From Acinetobacter pecorum (GTDB lineage Bacteria; Pseudomonadota; Gammaproteobacteria; Pseudomonadales; Moraxellaceae), in contig NZ_JACSPT010000004.1 of the NCBI RefSeq assembly GCF_014837015.1, positions 62,001 through 126,000 on the forward strand: a stretch of 64,000 nt of DNA, written 5' to 3'. Position numbers and translations under genes: made by a program. The first letter of the stretch is position 1, and the number at the start of each line of letters is the position of its first letter. The notes below the pieces were generated by a model. That model saw nothing but the letters and a program-made list of their open reading frames with translations. It had not been told where the DNA came from and did not search any database. This document shows, in pieces, positions 44,628 to 55,178 of this stretch.

Positions 44628-45422
44628 TTATTGTTTTACTACTTGAGTTTTGGCTAGTTTGTCATGTAGTGTCTGACGTTTTTTACCCAGTCCGAATGCC
44701 CAGTCTATAATTAAGCTGAGAGGCATAAACATGATATTGAAGAAAATGAACAACACACTGCGGATAGTAAAAGCGCGTAACAAGCTGGTTTTTTCGCCAG
44801 AATCAGCATCTACAATTTTGATTTTCGTGAGTTTTTTACCAATACTTTGACCTGATTTTGCAATCAGAAATGCCTGAATAGCCAGCATAATCAGTAAATA
44901 GACCGCTGTGGCAAGCCAGGCCTGCTGAGAAAACATCTCAAACATTTGAGTCTGTAATTGCTGGGCCATTGCCGGATCTGCATCGCTGCTCAGCACCACG
45001 TTCATGAATTCTTGGTTCAATTCTGCGAACCGTGCTTCCTGTTCAGGAGTGAAAAATGCAGTCAGGATAAAAGTCGCCGGCAACCACAATAGCAGGTCTA
45101 CAATTTTAGCCAGGATACGACTGGGAATACTGGCCAGTTCATTTTTTCTTGCAGATACTCGAGGCTGCTGGCCATAAGAGGTTTTTTCGGTTTGATTATT
45201 CTGAAATACAGGTGTTTCAGGAGTTGGTGCTGGAGCGATATAGCCTTCAGGTTGATATACTGATTTTCCTTGGGTAAGTTCACCTAGGGCTTTCCATTCT
45301 GTCATGCCTTGATGCCAGGCTAAATCTGTCAGCATGACTTGTTGATTCGCCAGCATCTGATTCAATTGCTCGAGCGTATATGGACCAGCTTGTTGATTGT
45401 TTCGTGCCAAGTAAATCTGCAT
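44628..45422 (-). CDS. GYF_2-RDD fusion membrane protein
   Basis: Residues 1-50 match the GYF_2 (DUF4339) domain (AGPYTLEQLNQML...WHQGMTEWKAL), a Pro-linker follows, and residues about 100-255 form an RDD membrane domain (PSRILAKIVDLLLWLP, GQSIGKKLTKIKIVD, RQTLHDKLAKTQVV). The GYF_2 part probably binds a partner in the cytoplasm. RDD proteins have been linked to ion and osmotic homeostasis in a few cases. The specific role here is unknown. It is a single gene. Confidence 0.82.
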   Translation of the reverse strand: MQIYLARNNQQAGPYTLEQLNQMLANQQVMLTDLAWHQGMTEWKALGELTQGKSVYQPEGYIAPAPTPETPVFQNNQTEKTSYGQQPRVSARKNELASIPSRILAKIVDLLLWLPATFILTAFFTPEQEARFAELNQEFMNVVLSSDADPAMAQQLQTQMFEMFSQQAWLATAVYLLIMLAIQAFLIAKSGQSIGKKLTKIKIVDADSGEKTSLLRAFTIRSVLFIFFNIMFMPLSLIIDWAFGLGKKRQTLHDKLAKTQVVKQ

Positions 45423-45794
45423 ATAAACTGAATCTCAATATTTAAATGTGAACTGATAAATAGGTTTAATCAAGATTGTAGTGAATTCTGTTTTGAAAAC
45501 AAACACTCTCTCATCGTAAGATATAGATTAATTGAGGATTTTCAATCATATTTCTCATTAAAATGCATCCTACACATAAACTGAAAACTTCTGTGTTCTA
45601 AAAAGATACATGTCTGGACTTCAGGTAGACATTTATTATTGCTAGTTTGGTATGACTTTACTGTTGGTATTTGTTTGTCATTACAGTAGGGGTATGTTTA
45701 GAAATTTAATTTAATTATTTCAGGTAATTCAATTGCTTAAATTTTGAATATTTTCAGTCCATTGATTTGAACTAGTAAATGATAGTGAGCTTAT
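45423..45794. other. AT-rich intergenic region
   Basis: About 370 bases between the GYF-RDD start and the ppsA terminator hold no gene, RNA or repeat I can support. Confidence 0.4.
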
Positions 45795-45823
45795 AAAAAA
45801 GACCCTATTAAAGGGTCTTTTTT
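45795..45823 (-). terminator. Terminator of ppsA
   Basis: The stem GACCCT/AGGGTC has a five-base loop, extended by A and T runs. Confidence 0.85.
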
Positions 45824-45838
45824 ATATTCAAAATGAAT

Positions 45839-48217
45839 TTATGCTTTTTTTACTTTTTCTTCAGCAAGGAAGAACCAGGTATCCAATACTGAGTCTGGGT
45901 TAAGCGACACAGATTCAATTCCTTGTTCCATCAGCCATTGTGCAAGATCTGGATGGTCAGAAGGGCCTTGACCACAGATACCGACATATTTGCCTGCTTT
46001 GCGACATGCATGGATTGCCATAGACAGAAGTACTTTAACTGCAGGATCACGTTCATCAAACAGGTGAGATACGATACCCGAGTCACGGTCCAGACCAAGA
46101 GTTAACTGAGTCAAGTCGTTTGAACCGATAGAGAAACCATCGAAGTGTTCAAGGAACTGTTCAGCTAACAAGGCATTAGTTGGAAGTTCACACATCATGA
46201 TGACTTTCAGGCCATTCTCGCCACGTTTCAAGCCATTTAAAGCAAGAAGTTCAATCACGCGTTTTGCTTCAGCTACAGTACGAACGAATGGAATCATGAT
46301 CTGTACGTTGGTTAAGCCCATTTCATCACGAACTTTCTTCAATGCACGGCATTCCAGCTCGAAGCAATCACGGAAGTTGTCAGAGACATAACGGCTTGCA
46401 CCACGGAAGCCCAGCATCGGGTTTTCTTCCTCTGGTTCGTATAACTTACCACCGATCAAATTCGCATATTCGTTTGACTTGAAGTCAGACATACGTACGA
46501 TCACTGGCTTGTCTGCGAATGCAGCAGCAAGAGTAGAGATCCCTTCAACCAGTTTTTCTACGTAAAATTCGATTGGAGATGCATAACCCGCAGTACGTGC
46601 CATGACTGCTGCACGTGTTTCACGTGGCAGGCTGTCGATGTTCAGTAATGCTTTAGGGTGTACACCGATCATACGGTTGATGATGAACTCTAGACGTGCA
46701 AGACCAATACCTTCGTTTGGAATTTGTGCAAAGTCGAATGCACGATCCGGGTTACCCACGTTCATCATGACTTTGAATGGAAGAGCAGGCATTGACTCGA
46801 TCGAGTTGGTTTGAATTTCGAAATCAAGCGCACCTTCGTAGATGAAACCAGTATCACCTTCAGCACAAGATACAGTGACTTCTTGACCATCAACCAGTAC
46901 TTCAGTGGCATTACCACAACCTACAATTGCAGGAACACCTAATTCACGTGCAATGATTGCAGCGTGACAAGTACGACCACCACGGTTGGTGATAATCGCA
47001 GCAGCGCGTTTCATCACTGGTTCCCAGTCCGGGTCAGTCATGTCAGATACAAGTACATCACCGTCTTGTACTTTGTCCATTTCTTTAATCGACGTCACGA
47101 TGCGGACTTTACCAGAACCGATACGTTGACCAATTGAACGGCCTTCACAGATTACAGTGCCACGTTGTTTCAACAGGTAGCGTTCCATGGTGCCGACATT
47201 TTCACGGCTTTTTACTGTTTCAGGACGTGCCTGAACGATATAAATTTTACCGTCATCACCGTCTTTTGCCCATTCGATGTCCATTGGAGAACCGTAATGG
47301 TTTTCAATGATCAACGCTTGTTTAGCCAGTTCTTGTAGCTCGTGATCATTCAATGCAAATTGCTGACGATCTGCTTTTTCTACGTCAACTACAACTACTG
47401 ATTTACCCGCAGAGGCTTCTTCACCATAAATCATTTTCTGGTGCTTAGAACCCAGGTTGCGACGAAGGATCGCGTGTCGACCTGCATTTAAAAGTGGTTT
47501 AGAAATATAGAATTCATCCGGGTTAACTGCACCCTGAACAACCATTTCACCCAAACCATAAGAAGCGGTAATGAATACTGCATCACGGAAGCCTGATTCA
47601 GTATCTAGTGTGAACATTACACCCGCAGCACCAGTTTCTGAACGAACCATGCGTTGTACACCAGCGGACAAAGCCACTACATCATGGGCAAAGTTTTGGT
47701 GTACACGGTAAGAGATTGCGCGGTCGTTGTATAAAGATGCAAACACTTCTTTGATTGCGATCAGAACGTTATCGATACCACGAATGTTCAGGAAAGTTTC
47801 TTGCTGGCCGGCAAAAGAAGCATCCGGCAAATCTTCTGCAGTTGCAGAAGAACGAACGGCAACCGCGATGTCAGGGTTGCCGTTAGAAAGTTCTGCAAAT
47901 GCTGTACGAACTTCTTGTTCTAATGCAGGTGTAAGTGGAGTATCCACAATCCATTGACGAATTTTTGCGCCAGTTTCAGCGAGTGCATTCACGTCATCAA
48001 CATTGAGTGCAGCAAGCTCTGCATTGATTTTAGCGTTTAGGCCACTTTGCTCGAGAAATTCACGGTAGGCATCGGCAGTCGTTGCGAAACCACCTGGCAC
48101 AGATACACCAGCATTTGATAAATGGCTGATCATTTCGCCTAGTGATGAGTTTTTCCCACCAACCAGCTCAACGTCGTGCTTCCCTAATTTTTCCAGACCA
48201 ATTACGCGCGCTTCCAA
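45839..48217 (-). CDS. ppsA: Phosphoenolpyruvate synthase
   Basis: The 792-residue enzyme makes PEP from pyruvate and ATP for gluconeogenesis. It has the N-terminal ATP-binding domain ([33 protein letters not shown]), the phosphohistidine domain with [15 protein letters not shown], and the C-terminal barrel ending with [11 protein letters not shown]. It is transcribed away from its regulator gene, as expected for an enzyme needed on acetate and fatty acids. Confidence 0.97.
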   Translation of the reverse strand: MEARVIGLEKLGKHDVELVGGKNSSLGEMISHLSNAGVSVPGGFATTADAYREFLEQSGLNAKINAELAALNVDDVNALAETGAKIRQWIVDTPLTPALEQEVRTAFAELSNGNPDIAVAVRSSATAEDLPDASFAGQQETFLNIRGIDNVLIAIKEVFASLYNDRAISYRVHQNFAHDVVALSAGVQRMVRSETGAAGVMFTLDTESGFRDAVFITASYGLGEMVVQGAVNPDEFYISKPLLNAGRHAILRRNLGSKHQKMIYGEEASAGKSVVVVDVEKADRQQFALNDHELQELAKQALIIENHYGSPMDIEWAKDGDDGKIYIVQARPETVKSRENVGTMERYLLKQRGTVICEGRSIGQRIGSGKVRIVTSIKEMDKVQDGDVLVSDMTDPDWEPVMKRAAAIITNRGGRTCHAAIIARELGVPAIVGCGNATEVLVDGQEVTVSCAEGDTGFIYEGALDFEIQTNSIESMPALPFKVMMNVGNPDRAFDFAQIPNEGIGLARLEFIINRMIGVHPKALLNIDSLPRETRAAVMARTAGYASPIEFYVEKLVEGISTLAAAFADKPVIVRMSDFKSNEYANLIGGKLYEPEEENPMLGFRGASRYVSDNFRDCFELECRALKKVRDEMGLTNVQIMIPFVRTVAEAKRVIELLALNGLKRGENGLKVIMMCELPTNALLAEQFLEHFDGFSIGSNDLTQLTLGLDRDSGIVSHLFDERDPAVKVLLSMAIHACRKAGKYVGICGQGPSDHPDLAQWLMEQGIESVSLNPDSVLDTWFFLAEEKVKKA

Positions 48218-48371
48218 AGTTGTTACTCCACTTTTGCAGTATTAATCACTATCTTGGCATGAGAGTATAGCAAATCATCTAGGTTTTTGATTTTACTAAG
48301 CGACAGTCATGTAAGATCGGTTTACTATAAAGATTATATAGCACTAAGACAAATGTTGGAGGAGAATTTTA

Positions 48372-49208
48372 ATGTCGGAAGGTAAACAAATTCAGCGTAG
48401 TGTTTTCTTTATTTCAGATGGTACTGCCATCACCGCTGAAACGCTTGGCCACTCGCTGTTAGCGCAGTTTCCACACGTAAAATTTGACATTCATATTATC
48501 CCTTACATTAGCTCTGAAGAAGCCGCTACAAGTGTGGTGGCAGAGATCAATGCAAGAGCTCAAATAGACGGTGAAAAACCTCTGGTATTTGATACTTTGG
48601 TTGATCCTTATGTTCGCGATATTATTAATACAGCAAATGCGGTAAATCTTGATGTATTTGAAGGGCTTATTAGTAAATTGGCTGATGAGTTAGGCACGAT
48701 TCCTACGACTTTAGTCGGACAGACCCACGCAGTGACGGACTCCGAATCCTATAAAGCCCGTATTGATGCTGTCCATTTTGCTTTGGATAATGATGATGGC
48801 GCACGTACCCGTCATTATGATAAAGCCGACCTGATTCTAATTGGTGTGTCACGTTCCGGTAAAACACCAACTTCTATTTATCTGTCTTTGCAGTTCGGTA
48901 TTCGTGTAGCAAACTATCCGCTGACAGAAGAAGATCTGGATGATAACCGTCTGCCAGCAGTGCTAAGACCCCATAAAAACAAGCTTTTTGGTCTGATGAT
49001 TGATGCAGAACGTCTGGTTGCCATCCGCACTGAACGTAAGGCGAACAGTCGTTATGCCAGCTTTAGCCAGTGTCAGATGGAACTGCGTGCGATCGAAGGC
49101 ATCTATATTTCAGAAGGAATCAAATACCTGAATGTCTCTGAAATGTCGATTGAGGAGATTTCTACCCGGATCCTGCAAATGACTGGTCTTAAACGTCGTA
49201 TCGGTTAA
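48372..49208 (+). CDS. ppsR: PEP synthase regulatory kinase/pyrophosphorylase
   Basis: The 278-residue DUF299 protein has the P-loop-like GVSRSGKTPTS at 158-168. It inactivates PEP synthase by ADP-dependent phosphorylation and reactivates it by Pi-dependent dephosphorylation. GGAGGAG lies before the ATG. It is divergent from ppsA with a shared 154-base spacer. Confidence 0.95.
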   Translation: MSEGKQIQRSVFFISDGTAITAETLGHSLLAQFPHVKFDIHIIPYISSEEAATSVVAEINARAQIDGEKPLVFDTLVDPYVRDIINTANAVNLDVFEGLISKLADELGTIPTTLVGQTHAVTDSESYKARIDAVHFALDNDDGARTRHYDKADLILIGVSRSGKTPTSIYLSLQFGIRVANYPLTEEDLDDNRLPAVLRPHKNKLFGLMIDAERLVAIRTERKANSRYASFSQCQMELRAIEGIYISEGIKYLNVSEMSIEEISTRILQMTGLKRRIG

Positions 49209-49217
49209 GAAAAGTGC

Positions 49218-49241
49218 AGAGCCAAGCGAGGACTTGGCTCT
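49218..49241 (+). terminator. Hairpin after ppsR
   Basis: The stem AGAGCCAAG/CTTGGCTCT has a six-base loop. The T tract is short. Confidence 0.6.
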
Positions 49242-49458
49242 GATTTATAGATAAAAAATTAATAAAAGAGCCAGATTCATAGAAATAAAATATCAATATT
49301 ATAAACAAATAAAATACTGAATATTTTTTTAAAAAATACATTCCACTATTTTATAATCAACTTGTTTAGATACTCACCAAAAAATTCAATTTTATAGACC
49401 TTGCATTTTTTAGATACAGCTTATAATTTCAGTTTACTGGCCTATCCATTGATCAGTT

Positions 49459-50016
49459 TTATACTGAAAACGTATACACAATCAGTTCGACCTGATGCTG
49501 AGCGCCATTAATACAATAAATGCTATCTTTAGAAATTTTTGAAATGGGCCAGGTAATCAGCTGGCAATTTTCACGTTGCAAGGCAGTATAGTAATGATCA
49601 GATTTTAAATAAACTTTAGATACTTCGGCGAGATTTGGCATAAGTTGACGTCTTAACCATAAATTCTGGACCTGATTTTCCAGATAGCGTAAGGACAAAA
49701 TACTTTTGATCCGGCTATTAAACAGGCGGCGATTTTTGATAATCAAAGGATGATTCAGTAGTCGTTGCAGACCATGCTCTGTACCGGGAAGCACGAATTG
49801 CGGATTAATCTGAAAAACTTTCACTGATCGGGCGTGCTGGCTAATGTGATTGAGATGACTCACGGTAAACTGATCCGTGCCAATAATCGCAATATCTTTC
49901 CCAGCGCAGTCTAATTCAGCAAGCTGGGAAGAGGGCACTTTAAAGCCAGCAAAATGCTGGAAATTTTCGGGACGATTCTCGAATATGCCCATATGTACAT
50001 CCTGCTTGGTAGACAT
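49459..50016 (-). CDS. Truncated class B flavin monooxygenase-like protein
   Basis: The 185-residue protein resembles only the NADPH-binding half of Baeyer-Villiger/AlmA-type monooxygenases. The stretch GKDIAIIGTDQF stands where GK(R/K)VAVIGTGASG is expected, then VFQINPQFVLP, LRRQLMP...SKVYLKSDHYYTALQRENCQLIT and a final IVYTFSV in place of IVYATGF. The N-terminal FAD domain and the C-terminus are missing and the glycine motif is broken, so it is probably inactive as an oxygenase. The ATG at 50016 follows AAGGA. A good ribosome binding site and a clean frame suggest a retained small protein rather than a fresh pseudogene. Confidence 0.65.
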   Translation of the reverse strand: MSTKQDVHMGIFENRPENFQHFAGFKVPSSQLAELDCAGKDIAIIGTDQFTVSHLNHISQHARSVKVFQINPQFVLPGTEHGLQRLLNHPLIIKNRRLFNSRIKSILSLRYLENQVQNLWLRRQLMPNLAEVSKVYLKSDHYYTALQRENCQLITWPISKISKDSIYCINGAQHQVELIVYTFSV

Positions 50017-50237
50017 TGTTTTTCCTTGAAATTTTTTAATAATTGATTTTATTTGTTTTTCTATAGATATTAACAAAAGCCCCAGAGCAGTAAAGTTTAA
50101 AATTTAACTTAGACAGTCATTCTATTTTCTATAGTTGTTTTTAGTGCAAAAGAGTAAGCCCAGAGAAAAATATCTATTAAAAAAGATAACACGTGAATTT
50201 GTGTGGCTGGCCATACAGATCAATGTATAGATTAAAA

Positions 50238-50267
50238 ACAATACCCATTCCGAAGAATGGGTATTGT
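50238..50267 (-). terminator. Terminator with cUUCGg loop
   Basis: The perfect 13-base stem ACAATACCCATTC/GAATGGGTATTGT is followed on the minus strand by TTTTTAATC. It probably ends the luciferase-like gene transcript some 200 bases beyond its stop. Confidence 0.65.
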
Positions 50268-50308
50268 AGATGACAATAACACAAACTAGAAAAAGTCAGC
50301 ATTATCAA

Positions 50309-50410
50309 AGAAATTCCCTTTCCTTATAGGAAAGGCTAGGAAGAGGTTGTGTATAAAAATTTCTTCTCCCCCTTGCGTAGCATGCTCCTCCTTAGAGGAG
50401 AAGGAAATTT
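50309..50410. repeat. Imperfect inverted repeat element, related to 16743-16816
   Basis: The outer arms AAATTCCCTTTCCTTATAGG and the complement of CCTTAGAGGAGAAGGAAATTT pair imperfectly. CTCCCCC and TCCTCCTT stretches lie between them. It sits downstream of the luciferase-like gene and before a terminator. The purine/pyrimidine bias and layout match the element at 16743. Confidence 0.5.
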
Positions 50411-50463
50411 AAATACCCATTTAAATATTAATAAAAAATCATTTTTTGACTTAGAGATGAGAT

Positions 50464-51468
50464 CTATTGCCCGTTCTTGATTTGCATCAGTAATTCAAAG
50501 TTATGCAGACGTTTCTCTGTATCATAAATATCACAGGTGAAAATAAACTCATCCACATCATATTTTGCCAGAAGTGTTTCCAGCCCCGCTTTAACAGTTT
50601 CTTTAGAACCCACTTGTGCCATGGCAAAGAAATTATCGACAGACATTTTTTCTGGTGGTGACCAAAGCCCTTCCATTGAGCCAATCGGAGCTTTCAGTTT
50701 GAGGCTCTGACCGCGAATCAGGGAAAGCACTCGTTGGTAAGCACTCGTTGCCAGATATTCTGCTTCTTCCTCGGTATCTGCGACACAGGTCGGTACGCCC
50801 ATGGAAACATAGGGGCGATCCAGATATTCAGAGGGTTGGAAATTGTCACGATACAGCTGAATCGCCTGACCCAGCATACGTGGAGCAAAATGGGAAGCAA
50901 ATGAATAAGGCAGACCAAGTTTCGCTGCGAGCTGGGCACTAAACAGGCTGGAGCCTAATAACCACACTGGAACATGGGTGCTTTGACCTGGTGTTGCCAC
51001 GATACGTTGTCCAGGAATTGGATCTTTAAAATACTCCAGAATTTCCAGTACATCTTGTGGAAACTGATCTTCGGTTTCCTGACGGCCACGACGTAGGGCA
51101 CGCATGGTCATTTGATCGGTGCCTGGAGCACGGCCCAGACCCAGTTCAATACGATCCGGATAGAGCGTTGCCAATGTGCCGAACTGTTCAGCCACGACCA
51201 ACGGGGCATGGTTGGGTAGCATAATTCCGCCAGAACCTAAAGTTAAGGTTTTGGTATTTGCCAGTAAATAGCCTAAGAGAACTGCGGTTGCTGAGCTGGC
51301 GATGCCATCCATATTATGATGTTCTGCCAGCCACATCCGGCGATAACCCAATTTTTCTGCTGTTTGAGCAAGTTCGAGCGCATGGTTTAGCGCAAATTGA
51401 ATGCTCTTGTCGTCACGAACAGGAACCAGTTCGAGGATAGAGAACTGGGTATCGTTAAGTGTACGCAT
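50464..51468 (-). CDS. Luciferase-like (LLM class) flavin oxidoreductase
   Basis: The 334-residue TIM-barrel protein of the bacterial luciferase group shows [46 protein letters not shown] and [11 protein letters not shown]. It uses reduced flavin made by another enzyme. The subgroup matches the uncharacterised YhbW-type oxidoreductases, so no substrate is assigned. It is a single gene. Confidence 0.88.
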   Translation of the reverse strand: MRTLNDTQFSILELVPVRDDKSIQFALNHALELAQTAEKLGYRRMWLAEHHNMDGIASSATAVLLGYLLANTKTLTLGSGGIMLPNHAPLVVAEQFGTLATLYPDRIELGLGRAPGTDQMTMRALRRGRQETEDQFPQDVLEILEYFKDPIPGQRIVATPGQSTHVPVWLLGSSLFSAQLAAKLGLPYSFASHFAPRMLGQAIQLYRDNFQPSEYLDRPYVSMGVPTCVADTEEEAEYLATSAYQRVLSLIRGQSLKLKAPIGSMEGLWSPPEKMSVDNFFAMAQVGSKETVKAGLETLLAKYDVDEFIFTCDIYDTEKRLHNFELLMQIKNGQ

Positions 51469-51580
51469 AGTATTACTCTTAAATAGACATCTTTAAAAGC
51501 ATACGACTTTAGATTGTATTTGTATATCGAGGAAAATCGATATAAGTGTAAACTAAATTATAAAGATAAAAAAAATAAGC

Positions 51581-51606
51581 ATCCGAAGATGCTTATAAAG
51601 GAGGAA
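51581..51606 (-). terminator. Terminator of the first glycine-zipper gene, cUUCGg loop
   Basis: The stem ATAAGCATC/GATGCTTAT is followed on the minus strand by eight T residues. Confidence 0.85.
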
Positions 51607-51624
51607 AGGATAAGAGATGAAGTC

Positions 51625-52080
51625 TTAACGACGACGGTTATTGTAGCGATAATCGTTGTAACGGTAATTGCGAGAAGAGTTATAGCGACGTTCGCTACGA
51701 TCATCATAACGACGGTCTTCGCTAACTTTTTTACCTAAAGCTGAACCGCCTGCTGAACCGAGTGCTGCACCGATATAACCACCATTGCTGCCAGCCATAT
51801 TTCGACCTACTGCATAACCTGCACCGCCACCTAAAGCACCACCGATAATTGCACCATTACGGTCACGTTTATTTGCTGCCACTGCGGCACCTGCACCACC
51901 ACCAATCGCTGAACCGATTGTTGCGCCAGTGGTACCGCCCATTTTATTACCGACTGCGGCACCCACAACGCCCCCCAAAGCAGAAGCTAAAGCTGTATTG
52001 GTTGTATTGCCTGCATTGGCAGCTGTCATACCCATGGCTGAGGTTGCTACGACAGCGATCATTAGAGATTTATAGTTCAT
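51625..52080 (-). CDS. Glycine-zipper envelope protein (paralogue 1)
   Basis: The 151-residue exported protein has an N-terminal signal peptide (cleaved near AANA). Residues about 30-110 are glycine-zipper repeats (GGVVGAAVGNKMGG, GSAIGGGAGAAVA, GGALGGGAGYAVGRNM). The last 35 residues are Arg/Tyr/Asp/Asn-rich (RRYNSSRNYRYNDYRYNNRRR). The zipper probably inserts in or packs against a membrane, and the basic tail may bind surface polymer or nucleic acid. A close paralogue lies upstream on the same strand. Confidence 0.8.
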   Translation of the reverse strand: MNYKSLMIAVVATSAMGMTAANAGNTTNTALASALGGVVGAAVGNKMGGTTGATIGSAIGGGAGAAVAANKRDRNGAIIGGALGGGAGYAVGRNMAGSNGGYIGAALGSAGGSALGKKVSEDRRYDDRSERRYNSSRNYRYNDYRYNNRRR

Positions 52081-52260
52081 GAGGACACCTTTTATATATC
52101 TAGCTGTATTTTGTTGATAAAATCAATTTAATCTAGCAAGCGCCAAACAGCATGGAGGCAGTGTTGGCGAATTGTGATTTTTATCTCCTTAATTTATTCA
52201 TGATGTTGGCAAGATAAGTTGATGCTTTACATGAATTTGGAGGGAATAAAAGAGCAATAA

Positions 52261-52278
52261 AAAAGCACCCGAAGGTGC
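52261..52278 (-). terminator. Terminator of the second glycine-zipper gene, cUUCGg loop
   Basis: The stem GCACC/GGTGC has a CGAA loop on the plus strand (TTCG on the minus) and is followed on the minus strand by TTTTTTATTG. Confidence 0.75.
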
Positions 52279-52324
52279 CTCTTGTGTTAAATGTAGCCGC
52301 TGGCCTAAAATGCCTGAATTCAAA

Positions 52325-52741
52325 TTAACGGTAACGTTTTTTCCAGTGTTTAGAGCGTTTTTCAGCAGTTTTATCCTTGGAAATCTTGTTACCTAATGCA
52401 GCACCACCCGCAGCGCCCAATGCTGATCCAATATAGCCACCGTTAGAGCCGCCCATATTTTTACCTACTGTATATCCTGCACCGCCACCTAGAGCGCCAC
52501 CAATTGCAGATTCAGTCCGGTTTTTCTTGCTGCTTGCAACCGCTGCACCACCAGCACCACCTAAAGCAGCACCCAAGGTTGCACCAGTATTGCCACCCAT
52601 ATTTTTACCTAAAGCTGTACCCGCAACACTACCCAAAGCACTTGCTGCTGCAACGCGTGCTGTACTGTCTGCATATGCGTTTACAGTCATCATTGAACCA
52701 GCAGCTAAAACTGTACTCATTAAAAGTGCATTAAGCTTCAT
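52325..52741 (-). CDS. Glycine-zipper envelope protein (paralogue 2)
   Basis: The 138-residue protein has a signal peptide (cleaved near AYA) and the same ordered glycine-zipper blocks as its neighbour, including GGNTGATLGAALGG, GGALGGGAGYTVGKNMGGSNGGYIG and GNKISKD. The C-terminal tail is shorter and Lys-rich (KRSKHWKKRYR). The two genes have separate terminators, which indicates an older tandem duplication with diverged tails. Confidence 0.8.
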   Translation of the reverse strand: MKLNALLMSTVLAAGSMMTVNAYADSTARVAAASALGSVAGTALGKNMGGNTGATLGAALGGAGGAAVASSKKNRTESAIGGALGGGAGYTVGKNMGGSNGGYIGSALGAAGGAALGNKISKDKTAEKRSKHWKKRYR

Positions 52742-53087
52742 GTCATTACTCCGTGTCCATTTATGGGACTGTAGTTATTTCGATGCAGAAAATGTAACAA
52801 ATCATGCTGCAAACAATATGAAGATCTTTCTTCATAATTACTGGATTTATTTGGCAAATTGTAAAATCTGCAGTAAATAAGCATAAGATCGATTACTAAA
52901 AAGGCAGTTTTACTATTTTTAATCATATTTATTAACAAAGACATTAGAACGAGAACAATAGCAAGCTGGACTTACTCAATAATGATGTTCATTAGAGGCC
53001 AGAGTCGTTAAACTAGGCGCAATTTTTTGATTTCGCTGTGCTAAATGAATATTTAGCTGCAGCCATATGTTTGAGATTTTTTAGAAA
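52742..53087. other. Intergenic region between divergent genes
   Basis: About 345 AT-rich bases hold the 5' regions of the glycine-zipper gene (minus) and prfA (plus). I see no RNA gene or repeat. The prfA ribosome binding site is weak. Confidence 0.4.
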
Positions 53088-54176
53088 ATGAAAGAATCGT
53101 TACGTTTACGATTAGACCAGCTCTCTGACCGCCATGAAGAACTGACCGCATTGCTAGCTGATGTAGAAGTCATTTCTGATAACAAGCGCTTCCGTCAATT
53201 ATCACGTGAGCATAATGACTTAACAGAAATCACCAATGTCTGGACCAAGTACAGACAGGCTGAAGAAGACATCGAAACGGCTCAGGCCATGCTGTCAGAC
53301 CCGGATTTCAAGGAAATGGCACAGGAAGAAATTAAAGAAAATAAAGCTTTAATTGAATCGCTTGAAGCTGATCTGAATATCCTGATGATTCCGAAAGATC
53401 CGAATGATGCCAACTCGGCTTATTTAGAAATCCGTGCTGGAACAGGCGGTGATGAAGCGGCAATTTTCTCGGGTGACCTGTTCCGTATGTATAGTAAATA
53501 TGCTGAGTCTCAAGGCTGGAAACTTGAAATCCTGTCCGAAAATGAAGGCGAGCATGGCGGTTATAAAGAAGTCATTTGTCTGATTAATGGTGAAGGTGTC
53601 TATGGTCGCCTGAAATTCGAAAGTGGCGCGCACCGTGTGCAGCGTGTACCTGCAACCGAATCGCAGGGCCGCGTCCATACTTCTGCATGTACGGTAGCGA
53701 TTCTTCCGGAAGTGGATGTCGATACTTCGGTTGAAATCAATTCATCTGATTTGCGTATTGATACTTACCGTGCTTCAGGTGCCGGTGGTCAGCATATTAA
53801 CAAAACTGACTCTGCTGTGCGTATTACCCACATTCCAACCGGTACAGTGGTTGAGTGTCAGGATGAGCGCTCACAGCATAAAAATAAAGCCAAAGCCATG
53901 GCTTTACTGGTTTCACGTCTGGAAAATGCCAAACGTGCTGCTGCGGATGCGGCTACTTCTGAAATGCGTCGTGACCTGGTTGGTTCAGGTGACCGGTCCG
54001 AACGTATTCGTACCTACAACTATCCACAAGGCCGTATGACCGATCATCGTATTAACTTGACCTTATACAAGCTGGATGCGGTGATGGAAGGTGATCTGAC
54101 TGAATTGCTGGACAGTCTGCATCGTGAATATCAGGCCGATCAGTTGGCCATGCTTGCACAGCAGAATGGTGGATAA
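53088..54176 (+). CDS. prfA: Peptide chain release factor 1
   Basis: The 362-residue release factor reads UAA and UAG. It has the catalytic GGQ at 233-235 ([15 protein letters not shown]) and the PxT-type recognition loop in [14 protein letters not shown]. Its stop overlaps the start of prmC (TAATG), whose product methylates the GGQ glutamine. Confidence 0.98.
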   Translation: MKESLRLRLDQLSDRHEELTALLADVEVISDNKRFRQLSREHNDLTEITNVWTKYRQAEEDIETAQAMLSDPDFKEMAQEEIKENKALIESLEADLNILMIPKDPNDANSAYLEIRAGTGGDEAAIFSGDLFRMYSKYAESQGWKLEILSENEGEHGGYKEVICLINGEGVYGRLKFESGAHRVQRVPATESQGRVHTSACTVAILPEVDVDTSVEINSSDLRIDTYRASGAGGQHINKTDSAVRITHIPTGTVVECQDERSQHKNKAKAMALLVSRLENAKRAAADAATSEMRRDLVGSGDRSERIRTYNYPQGRMTDHRINLTLYKLDAVMEGDLTELLDSLHREYQADQLAMLAQQNGG

Positions 54177-54994
54177 TGAATATTTTACAAGCGCTGGCTT
54201 TGCGCGGCGAAGCTGAAAGTTACGAACGTCAGGAAAATGCCTGGTTACTGGAACACATCACCAAGATTGATTCATTTGATCTGCTGATGAAAAAGGATCA
54301 GGAACTAACGCCGGAACAGGAACAGGCGTATAAAGACGGTCTGGCGCGTATAGCTGCCGGTGAGCCTTTGGCTTATGTCACTGGTTCACAGCCATTCTGG
54401 ACTTTGGACCTCAAAGTGACCAAAGATACTTTGGTACCACGTCCGGATACTGAAGTACTGGTTGAGACTGTGTTGAAATTGGACCTGCCTGAAGATGCCC
54501 GTGTGGCAGATTTAGGTACAGGTACTGGCGCAATTGCGTTATCACTTGCTTCTGAACGTCCAAACTGGTCCATAACGGCTTCGGATATTTACGCGCCTAC
54601 GCTGGAGGTAGCGAAGTATAATGCAGAGCAGTATGATATTGAGAATGTGGAATTTGTTCTCGGTTCATGGTTGAAGCCATTTGGCCGTCAGTTCTTTGAT
54701 GCGATTGTATCAAACCCGCCGTATATCGATGCCAATGATGCACATATGCCAAATCTGGCGACTGAGCCGGAACGTGCTCTAGTGGCAGACAAAAAAGGTC
54801 TGGCTGATCTGGAGGACATTATTATTCAAGCCAAGAAGCATTTGACTGTGAATGGTTGGGTGGTGCTTGAGCATGGTTATGATCAGGCAGACGCCGTACA
54901 ACATCTATTTAAACAGGCGGGCTATAAGCAAGTCCGCACGGTTAAAGATTATGGCGGTAATGATCGTGTGACTTTGGCGCAGTGGCCACATTAA
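54176..54994 (+). CDS. prmC: Release factor glutamine methyltransferase
   Basis: The 272-residue SAM enzyme methylates the Gln of the GGQ motif in release factors. It has the N-terminal helical domain, SAM-binding DLGTGTGAIALSLA at about 107-120 and the substrate motif NPPY at 180-183. It is translationally coupled to prfA and followed by a terminator. Confidence 0.97.
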   Translation: MNILQALALRGEAESYERQENAWLLEHITKIDSFDLLMKKDQELTPEQEQAYKDGLARIAAGEPLAYVTGSQPFWTLDLKVTKDTLVPRPDTEVLVETVLKLDLPEDARVADLGTGTGAIALSLASERPNWSITASDIYAPTLEVAKYNAEQYDIENVEFVLGSWLKPFGRQFFDAIVSNPPYIDANDAHMPNLATEPERALVADKKGLADLEDIIIQAKKHLTVNGWVVLEHGYDQADAVQHLFKQAGYKQVRTVKDYGGNDRVTLAQWPH

Positions 54995-55017
54995 TCTGTA
55001 ATCTATCTTTCTTTATT

Positions 55018-55046
55018 AAAAAGCGACCGGTATGGTCGCTTTTTTA
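55018..55046 (+). terminator. Terminator of prfA-prmC
   Basis: The stem AAGCGACC/GGTCGCTT has a five-base loop and a T run. Confidence 0.85.
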
Positions 55047-55130
55047 TTCAAGTTTTATCAATTCCCAGCTGCATCTGAAACCTTAAACATTCTTAATGGC
55101 ATCACGCCAAGGCAGTATAACTAAAAATAA

Positions 55131-55156
55131 AAAAAGCGATGCCAGAGCACCGCTTT
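55131..55156 (-). terminator. Terminator of the small acidic-protein gene
   Basis: The stem AAAGCG-TGC/GCA-CGCTTT has one internal mismatch and a four-base loop. It is followed on the minus strand by a T run. Confidence 0.75.
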
Positions 55157-55178
55157 CGAGGAATTCTTAAAAAAAGAA

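Noticed and set aside
45923..47957. Plus-strand open frames opposite ppsA
   Set aside because: Shadows of a conserved coding region with no start signals.
52501..52880. Plus-strand Ala/Pro-rich frames opposite the glycine-zipper gene
   Set aside because: They are the reverse complement of Gly/Ala repeats, which remain open by composition.
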